From Mycobacteroides abscessus ATCC 19977 (GTDB lineage Bacteria; Actinomycetota; Actinomycetes; Mycobacteriales; Mycobacteriaceae): DNA of 64,000 bases. The notes under the pieces were generated by a model, which was not told the DNA's origin, searched no databases, and saw only the letters and a program-made list of their open reading frames with translations. A program made the position numbers and the translations under genes. Below, in pieces: positions 58,767 through 64,000 of this stretch. The stretch spans positions 992,001 to 1,056,000 of the forward strand of contig NC_010397.1 of NCBI RefSeq assembly GCF_000069185.1, read 5' to 3'. The stretch's first letter is position 1. Each line of letters opens with the position of its first letter.

Positions 58767-60442
58767 TGCCCGACGTGCGCCTCGGCGCGCATGCGTTCGA
58801 CCATGTGTGGATAGTGCAGCTCGAATGCCGGACGTTCCGAACGGATTCGGGGCAGCTCGGTGAAATTGTGCCGCGGTGGCGGGCAGCTGGTGGCCCACTC
58901 CAGGGAGTTGCCGTAGCCCCACGGATCGTCGACCGTGACAACCTCGCCGTAGCGGTAGCTCTTGAACACATTCCAGACGAACGGCAGCATCGACGACCCG
59001 AGGATGAAAGCGCCGACCGTGGACACGATGTTCAGCGCCGTGAAGCCGTCGGTGGGCAGGTAGTCGGCGTACCGGCGGGGCATGCCCTCGTTACCCAGCC
59101 AGTGCTGCACCAGGAACGTGGCGTGGAAGCCGATGAAGGTCAGCCAGAAGTGGAACTTGCCCAGGCGCTCGTCGAGCAGGCGGCCCGTCATCTTTGGGAA
59201 CCAGAAGTACACCCCGGCGAAACTTGCGAACACAATGGTGCCGAACAAGGTGTAGTGGAAATGCGCCACCACGAAGTACGAATCGGTGACGTGGAAATCT
59301 ATTGGGGGAGCGGCGAGAAGGACACCGGTCAGGCCGCCGAAGAGGAACGTCACCAGGAAGCCGATCGAGAACAGCATGGGGGTCTCGAAGGTCAGTTGCC
59401 CCTTCCACATGGTGCCGATCCAGTTGAAGAACTTGATACCGGTGGGAACCGCGATCAGGAACGTCATGAAGGAGAAGAACGGCAGCAGCACCGCGCCGGT
59501 CGCGTACATGTGGTGCGCCCACACCGCGATCGACAGCGCTCCGATTCCCAGGGTGGCGAAGACCAGCGTGGTGTAACCGAAGATCGGCTTGCGGCTGAAC
59601 ACCGGGAAGATCTCCGACACGACTCCGAAGAATGGTAGGGCCAGCACGTAGACCTCCGGGTGTCCGAAGAACCAGAACAGATGCTGCCACAGCAGAACCC
59701 CGCCGTTGGCGGGGTCGTACAGATGTGCCCCGAGCCGGCGATCCGCCTCCAGTCCGATGGCCGCGGCTGCCAGCAGCGGGAACACCAACAGCACCAGCAC
59801 GCTGACCACCAGGATGTTCCAGGTGAAGATCGGCATCCGGAACATCACCATGCCGGGCGCACGCATGCACACGATGGTGGTGATCATGTTTACCGCGCCC
59901 AGAATGGTGCCCAGACCGCCCACCGCGACGCCCAAGATCCACAAGTCGCCGCCCGCACCCGGAGAGTGGATGGCGTCGGAGAGCGGCGTGTAGGCGGTCC
60001 AGCCGAAGTCGGCGGCACCGCCGGGTGTGATGAATCCGGCCAGTGCGATGAGCGCACCAAATAGGAACAGCCAGAACGAGAGTGCGTTCAGTCGTGGGAA
60101 GGCGACGTCGGGGGCGCCGATCTGCAGCGGCAGCACCACATTGGCGAAGCCGAACACGATCGGCGTGGCGTAGAACAACAGCATCGCGGTGCCGTGCATG
60201 GTGAACAGCTGGTTGTACTGCTCATTGGAGAGGAATGCCAGCCCCGGCGTGGTGAGCTCGGCGCGGATGAGCAGCGCCATCAAGCCACCGACCATGAAGA
60301 AGGCGAAACATGTGACCAGATACATGATGCCGATCAACTTGTGATCGGTGGTGGTAACAAGCCGGTAGATAAGAGAGCCTTTAGGCCCTACGCGCGGGGG
60401 AAAAGGACGACTTGCCGTCAGCTCGACAGATGATGTAGCCAC
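58763..60442 (-). CDS. ctaD: Cytochrome c oxidase subunit I (aa3-type)
   Basis: The 559-residue heme-copper oxidase core has 12 membrane helices. Ligand motifs are visible: TMHGTAM (heme a His), GHPEVYVL (CuB His and the cross-linked His-Tyr), VWAHHMY (two CuB His) and [10 protein letters not shown] (heme a3 and heme a His). It is a subunit of the mycobacterial bcc-aa3 supercomplex. It stands alone; ctaC, ctaE and qcr genes are elsewhere, as in other mycobacteria. ATG 60442. Confidence 0.96.
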   Translation of the reverse strand: MATSSVELTASRPFPPRVGPKGSLIYRLVTTTDHKLIGIMYLVTCFAFFMVGGLMALLIRAELTTPGLAFLSNEQYNQLFTMHGTAMLLFYATPIVFGFANVVLPLQIGAPDVAFPRLNALSFWLFLFGALIALAGFITPGGAADFGWTAYTPLSDAIHSPGAGGDLWILGVAVGGLGTILGAVNMITTIVCMRAPGMVMFRMPIFTWNILVVSVLVLLVFPLLAAAAIGLEADRRLGAHLYDPANGGVLLWQHLFWFFGHPEVYVLALPFFGVVSEIFPVFSRKPIFGYTTLVFATLGIGALSIAVWAHHMYATGAVLLPFFSFMTFLIAVPTGIKFFNWIGTMWKGQLTFETPMLFSIGFLVTFLFGGLTGVLLAAPPIDFHVTDSYFVVAHFHYTLFGTIVFASFAGVYFWFPKMTGRLLDERLGKFHFWLTFIGFHATFLVQHWLGNEGMPRRYADYLPTDGFTALNIVSTVGAFILGSSMLPFVWNVFKSYRYGEVVTVDDPWGYGNSLEWATSCPPPRHNFTELPRIRSERPAFELHYPHMVERMRAEAHVGH

Positions 60443-60514
60443 AGGAAACCTCCATACGAAAACAGTGCGATTCGCCTGTGTACGTGAGGCATTCCTGCGG
60501 ACATCATGCCATAG

Positions 60515-61387
60515 TCACTCTGCGTCGCGCGCCCGCTGTAGGTCGGCGATGGAGGACCAGTCCAGGTTGGCGTGTCCGCCCGCGAGTGCCTCATCGAAAA
60601 CCGTTCGCAGGATCTCGCCGAACGGGAGCCGCAGCCCGGTATCCGCGGCCACCTCTAATGCCAGACCGACATCCTTGCGGCCCAGGGTGGTTGTGAATCC
60701 GGCTGGTTCGTAGGCCGAGGTGGCGATGAGCTTGCCGTAGCTGCTGTAGGCGGGTCCCTGAAACAGGGTGCTGGTCAACAGTTCCACCAGCAGTGCGGAG
60801 TCCACTCCGGAGCGTTCCGCCATGCTGACGGCCTCACTCAACGACTGGATGGCCGATGCGATGAGGAAATTTCCGATGATCTTGACGACATTGGCTTGCC
60901 GTGGGGCATCGCCCAATCGCCACGTACGCGCCCCGATGACGTCGAAGAACGATTGAGCCTTGTCGATCTGTGCGGCCGCACCCGCCGCCAATACCTGTAA
61001 CTGTCCGGCTTGCGCGACGGGGACGCGGCCGAACACCGGTGCCGCGACGTATCCCACGCCGTGCTCGTCGTGCAATGCCGTCGCCCGATCGGCCAGCCGG
61101 GCGCTGACGGTGGCCAGGTTCACGTGCAGCGCACCATGCCCGGCCGCGAGGACCTCTGGGGTCAACAACGTCTCCGTCACCGCGTGGTCATCGGCCAGTA
61201 CCGAGAAAACCACACCGGAGTCGAAGGCCTGTGCCACGGAATCCAATGGGCGGGCGCCGACCGCTGCGAGCTCTGCGACGGGAGCGGGTGAGCGGTTCCA
61301 CACGGATACCTGATGTCCTGCCTGAACGAGATTGTCTGCCATGGCCTTTCCCATGGCTCCCAGTCCGATGACGGCAATTGTGCTCAT
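60515..61387 (-). CDS. NAD(P)-dependent beta-hydroxyacid dehydrogenase / imine-reductase-like oxidoreductase
   Basis: The 290-residue protein starts at ATG 61387 (MSTIAVIGLGAMGKAMA). The Rossmann motif GLGAMG is followed by the typical long helical C-terminal domain. The catalytic Lys lies in VVKIIGNFL (KxxxN motif), and GRKDVGLALE matches the family. HIBADH-type members oxidise 3-hydroxyacids; imine reductases share this fold, so the substrate is open. It overlaps the VOC gene by 4 bases (ATGA). The 36-codon upstream extension overlaps the VOC coding region. Confidence 0.86.
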   Translation of the reverse strand: MSTIAVIGLGAMGKAMADNLVQAGHQVSVWNRSPAPVAELAAVGARPLDSVAQAFDSGVVFSVLADDHAVTETLLTPEVLAAGHGALHVNLATVSARLADRATALHDEHGVGYVAAPVFGRVPVAQAGQLQVLAAGAAAQIDKAQSFFDVIGARTWRLGDAPRQANVVKIIGNFLIASAIQSLSEAVSMAERSGVDSALLVELLTSTLFQGPAYSSYGKLIATSAYEPAGFTTTLGRKDVGLALEVAADTGLRLPFGEILRTVFDEALAGGHANLDWSSIADLQRARDAE

Positions 61388-61878
61388 GAGTGTGCTCCTG
61401 TTTCGGTGGGCCAATGGGTAAAGATGTCGGTGTAGTCGTGGCTCATCAATTCGATGACCGTGCCCCACGGGTCGGTCAGATAGGACATGGTCCATGGTCT
61501 ACCCGACACGACCCGTCGTGGCGCGGTGATCACCCGGCCGCCGGCAGCGGCGACAGATCGCGTCTGTCGCTCGACATCGGAAACCGTCAGGCACAGATGC
61601 CAGGTGCCGCGCCGGGTGTACTCGACGGGTACCTCCGGCGGTGGATCGGTCACGGGATCGATGAATTCGAAGAGTTCGACGCCCACGCCGTTCGCCGTCT
61701 GTAGGCCGGCCATTCGAGCCTGGCCGAATCGGGCGTCCAGCCCCGGCGGCAGTTCGCCGGCCGGGCCGGGTTCGAGGGTGCGTGGCCCCATGACGCACTC
61801 GAAGCCGAACACATCGCGGTACCAGTCGATTGCCGCTGCGATATCGGGCACGGTGATCCCGACGTGGTTGACGGACAT
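61384..61878 (-). CDS. VOC (glyoxalase/dioxygenase fold) protein
   Basis: The 164-residue protein starts at ATG 61878, with the purine-rich ribosome site GGAGGAGAG just upstream. Two beta-alpha-beta-beta-beta modules are seen: NHVGITVPDIAAAIDWYRDVFGF and GTWHLCLTVSDVERQTRSV, with likely metal ligands His4, a Glu in VGVELFEF and the C-terminal Glu of GTVIELMSHD. It is the first gene of a two-gene operon with the oxidoreductase. Its promoter faces the CGNR gene and shares the GAACCG dyads. Confidence 0.85.
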   Translation of the reverse strand: MSVNHVGITVPDIAAAIDWYRDVFGFECVMGPRTLEPGPAGELPPGLDARFGQARMAGLQTANGVGVELFEFIDPVTDPPPEVPVEYTRRGTWHLCLTVSDVERQTRSVAAAGGRVITAPRRVVSGRPWTMSYLTDPWGTVIELMSHDYTDIFTHWPTETGAHS

Positions 61879-61891
61879 CTCTCCTCCACCT

Positions 61892-61910
61892 GAACCGGTT
61901 AAGACGGTTC
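61892..61910. promoter_or_regulatory. Operator copy 1 (GAACCG-N7-CGGTTC)
   Basis: A perfect 6+7+6 inverted repeat lies 13 bases before the VOC gene start. The same pattern recurs 47 bases further on. The two copies share GAACCGGTTAA. Confidence 0.7.
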
Positions 61911-61938
61911 CACCGTAGAGCACTGTTGAGGATCTGTC

Positions 61939-61957
61939 GAACCGGTTAATGTGGTTC
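61939..61957. promoter_or_regulatory. Operator copy 2 (GAACCG-N7-TGGTTC)
   Basis: A second copy of the dyad, with one mismatch in the right arm, ends 2 bases before the CGNR ATG at 61960. Start-to-start distance to copy 1 is 47 bases, so two dimers could act together on both divergent promoters. Confidence 0.68.
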
Positions 61958-61959
61958 AC

Positions 61960-62520
61960 ATGGCTGGTGCGATCCGGGAGGCGCGGTCGATGTTCCGTCT
62001 GGACAACGCGGTGCTGGCCTTCCGGTTCACTGCGACGGTGATTGATCGTGCCGGCGCGGCGACCGAGCGACTTATCGATCCGGACCGTCTGTGGTTGTGG
62101 TTGCGGGCTAATGGGTTGGACTTCTCCGGCGCCAGGTTGACCGATGCTGATCTGGTGTCCGCCAAAGAACTGCGCGAGAGCATCCATCGTGCGGGCACCG
62201 CGGTGGCGGATGGTGAGCGGATCGACCCGGAGATACTTCGGGTACTGAATACGTTCTCCCGCAGCGGAAATCCGCACAGAGTGTTCGAGGGTCCGGACGC
62301 GGGCTGGCAGGGCGCGGGCGTCGCGGACGCGCTCTCGGTGATTGCGGCCAATGCGATCGAGACGCTAGGCGGTCCCGATCGCGATCGCGTGAAGACGTGC
62401 GCGGACGAGCACTGCCATGGCCTGTATGTCGATACCAGCCGGGCCAACAATCGGCGCTGGTGCAACATGAACACCTGCGGGAACAGGGCCAAGAAGGCGG
62501 CGCTGGGCCGCCGGGGCTAA
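61960..62520 (+). CDS. CGNR zinc-finger / ABATE domain transcriptional regulator
   Basis: The 186-residue protein has an N-terminal ABATE (stress-induced) domain and a C-terminal CGNR zinc finger. The four cysteine ligands are CADEHC and WCNMNTC, and the CGNR motif itself is present, followed by a basic tail ([10 protein letters not shown]). CGNR proteins are presumed transcription factors. ATG 61960 is preferred over the GTG at 61951, which lies inside the operator. It is likely the factor that binds the doubled GAACCG dyad and controls the VOC/oxidoreductase pair. Its end overlaps the CobW gene by 4 bases. Confidence 0.86.
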   Translation: MAGAIREARSMFRLDNAVLAFRFTATVIDRAGAATERLIDPDRLWLWLRANGLDFSGARLTDADLVSAKELRESIHRAGTAVADGERIDPEILRVLNTFSRSGNPHRVFEGPDAGWQGAGVADALSVIAANAIETLGGPDRDRVKTCADEHCHGLYVDTSRANNRRWCNMNTCGNRAKKAALGRRG

Positions 62521-63653
62521 TGAGCGTGCATGACGCCCCAGGCGGGGAGGGGATCGGTGAAGCTACGCCACAGCTCGGGCCCCCCGGCGAGTTCGTCGTC
62601 GGTGAGTACCGCGGATTCCAGGAGATGTTGTACGCGGGGCCGGTCCAGGCGGACGCCGATGAAAACAATTTCCTGCCCGGGTGCGATTTCGGTGCTGTGC
62701 CAGAACTGAGCGGGTTCGATGGTCAGGTTGGGGCCGGCTTGCGACCAGATCGCGGCGATATCGTCGCGGCTCGCGATCCAGCAGAACCCCTTGCTGCGTA
62801 GTAGTCCCTGCATGTTTTCCAGCGCCGTGTTGAGGCGGTGCGGATGGAACGGGCGATCCGAGCGGAAGGTCATGCTGCTGATGCCGTATTCCTCGGTTTC
62901 GGGGGTGTGCCCGTCGGCGATTTCCTCATCCCAGCCGGGCGTCTGGGCGGCGAGGTCGGGATCGAACAATCCGGTCTGTAGCACCAGGTCCAGGTCGACG
63001 ACGCCAGCGGTGGACCGCACGATCGTCGCCGTGGGATTGAGCCGGCGCAGCAGAGTTTCCACCATTCCGAGCGTCCGCTCGTTCACCAGGTCCACCTTGT
63101 TGAGGATCAGGACGTCGGCGAATTCCACCTGGTCGGTGAGTAGGTCGGCGATGGAGCGTCCGTCGCCATTCGCGGCGGCCATCTCCCGGTCGGCGAGCGA
63201 CTCGCCGCGGGCCAGCTCGGGGAGAAAGGTGGACGCGTCAACGACCGTCACCATGGTGTCCAGTCGTGCGACCTGTCCCAGGCTGGTCCCATCCTCGAAT
63301 TCCCAGGTGAACGACGCGGCCACCGGCATGGGCTCGGAGATTCCGGTCGACTCGATAACGAGCTGGTCAAATCGGTTCTGTCGGGCCAGGTTTCCGACGG
63401 CTTCGATCAGATCCTCGCGCAAGGTGCAGCAGATGCAGCCGTTGGTGAGCTCGACGAGCCGCTCCTCGGTGCGGTCCAGGTGGCCGGTGCCCGCAACGAG
63501 GGCGGCGTCGATGTTCACCTCGCTCATATCGTTGACGATCACCGCGACACGGCGTCCCTCGGTGTTGGCCAGGATGTGGTTGAGCAGGGTGGTTTTTCCG
63601 GCGCCAAGAAATCCGGAGAGCACGGTTACGGGGAGAAGCTGGGCTGTGGTCAC
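62517..63653 (-). CDS. Zur-controlled CobW/COG0523 family GTPase (zinc metallochaperone type)
   Basis: The 378-residue G3E GTPase has the P-loop [11 protein letters not shown], the metal-binding GCICC ([12 protein letters not shown]), NKVD (ILNKVDLVN) and a C-terminal CobW_C domain ([18 protein letters not shown]) containing His residues. It starts at GTG 63653, two bases from a perfect Zur box. COG0523 proteins under Zur help cells survive zinc starvation by delivering zinc. In M. smegmatis a CobW-type protein (Mrf) lies with the zinc-free ribosomal paralogs; here no ribosomal gene follows on the same strand, so ortholog status is open. Confidence 0.9.
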   Translation of the reverse strand: MTTAQLLPVTVLSGFLGAGKTTLLNHILANTEGRRVAVIVNDMSEVNIDAALVAGTGHLDRTEERLVELTNGCICCTLREDLIEAVGNLARQNRFDQLVIESTGISEPMPVAASFTWEFEDGTSLGQVARLDTMVTVVDASTFLPELARGESLADREMAAANGDGRSIADLLTDQVEFADVLILNKVDLVNERTLGMVETLLRRLNPTATIVRSTAGVVDLDLVLQTGLFDPDLAAQTPGWDEEIADGHTPETEEYGISSMTFRSDRPFHPHRLNTALENMQGLLRSKGFCWIASRDDIAAIWSQAGPNLTIEPAQFWHSTEIAPGQEIVFIGVRLDRPRVQHLLESAVLTDDELAGGPELWRSFTDPLPAWGVMHAH

Positions 63654-63654
63654 A

Positions 63655-63675
63655 TGATAATGATAACCATTATCA
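63655..63675. promoter_or_regulatory. Zur box
   Basis: TGATAATG-N5-CATTATCA is a perfect 8+5+8 palindrome that closely resembles the mycobacterial Zur (FurB) consensus. It occupies nearly the whole gap between the DapA-family gene and the CobW gene. On the minus strand the TTATCA and TATCAT parts can act as a -10, placing transcription start near the GTG codon, so zinc-loaded Zur would block it. Confidence 0.9.
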
Positions 63676-64000
63676 TTAAGGAGTCGATGCCAGGATGCCC
63701 TTCAGCGTCTCCCGGCCCTCGGGATCAAGCGGAAGTAACGGCCGTCGCGGATCGCCCACGGGGCGTCCTTGCAGTTCCAGCCCGGCCTTGACGGTAGTAG
63801 GGAGGCCGCCTGCGACGATGAATTGCAGTAAGGGCTTGAGTGCGGTGTAGAGGGACGCGGCATCGTCGTCGCGTCCGGCACGTACCGCCTCGTACAGATC
63901 CAGACAGGGCTGCGGTGCTAGACACGGTGCGGCAGTGCACCATCCGGATGCACCGGCGTTGAGTGCGTCGAGCACCAATGGATTGCTGCCGTTATAGAAG
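63676..64000 (-). CDS. DapA family aldolase/lyase, C-terminal part (cut by the window edge)
   Basis: Only the last 108 residues are in the window; the 5' part lies beyond position 64000. Visible features are [20 protein letters not shown], then [38 protein letters not shown] and [10 protein letters not shown], which match the C-terminal half of dihydrodipicolinate synthase/N-acetylneuraminate lyase type proteins. The substrate cannot be read because the Schiff-base Lys is outside the window. It stops 22 bases before the CobW GTG; read-through transcription from this gene into the Zur-controlled gene is possible. Confidence 0.8.
   Translation of the reverse strand, partial: FYNGSNPLVLDALNAGASGWCTAAPCLAPQPCLDLYEAVRAGRDDDAASLYTALKPLLQFIVAGGLPTTVKAGLELQGRPVGDPRRPLLPLDPEGRETLKGILASTP

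Overview
The window reads as chromosomal DNA of a rapidly growing mycobacterium. Gene content points to the Mycobacteroides abscessus/chelonae group: a complete YrbE-Mce operon, a TetR-MmpS-MmpL trio, MPT63 and MPT64 family secreted proteins, Ku/LigD, a cobF gene (lost in M. tuberculosis), a DUF222/HNH (13E12-type) gene, many GTG/TTG starts and high-GC codon use. The genus-level call is firm; the species is inference, because no database could be searched. No CRISPR array, insertion sequence or prophage was seen.

Layout. 1-8 kb: an EthA-like Baeyer-Villiger monooxygenase behind a long palindrome, an ArsR-SRPBCC fusion, a drug-efflux type mmpS-mmpL pair with a divergent TetR gene, a DUF222/HNH protein and a glutaredoxin-type ArsC. 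8-17 kb: two LysR genes, an epimerase/LLM-oxidoreductase pair, a FUSC membrane protein, NAD-dependent formate dehydrogenase, small secreted and membrane proteins and a thiolase ending at a strong two-way terminator. 17-28 kb (minus strand): yrbEA-yrbEB-mceABCDEF, an Mce-associated protein and an MPT64-like secreted protein, with a Crp-like site upstream. 28-39 kb: a 777-residue secreted protein, then a surface-glycan locus (three GT4 glycosyltransferases, a CgeB-type glycosyltransferase, a DUF218 protein and a Wzx-like flippase on the minus strand). Across a 750-bp AT-rich gap lies a divergent polyprenyl glycosylphosphotransferase. I see a Wzx-type pathway but no Wzy polymerase, so a short lipid-linked oligosaccharide is the simplest reading.

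39-49 kb: tRNA-Arg(CCT), MarR and TetR regulators, a membrane-anchored esterase, a DUF2236/MpaB oxygenase, an MPT63 protein with a long Pro/Thr tail, a possible Imm63-like protein, cyanase, a previously unlisted 42-residue membrane microprotein behind two tandem palindromes, an OhrR-like regulator and an Nramp transporter. 49-58 kb: divergent ku and ligD whose 5' ends overlap, an AurF-like di-iron oxygenase with its TetR, cobF, an Fpg/Nei glycosylase, an SDR, a PPK2 kinase and a PNPOx-like protein (the last two with DosR-like boxes). 58-64 kb: cytochrome c oxidase subunit I, a reductase/VOC pair divergent from a CGNR zinc-finger gene with a doubled operator, a CobW-type GTPase directly behind a perfect Zur box, and a DapA-family gene cut by the window edge.

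The regulatory DNA is unusually readable. At least eight good palindromes sit beside regulator or target genes. The strongest leads for new biology are the glycan locus with its regulatory gap and neighbouring secreted protein, the operator-controlled microprotein beside cyanase, the doubled CGNR operator and the overlapping ku/ligD start region.
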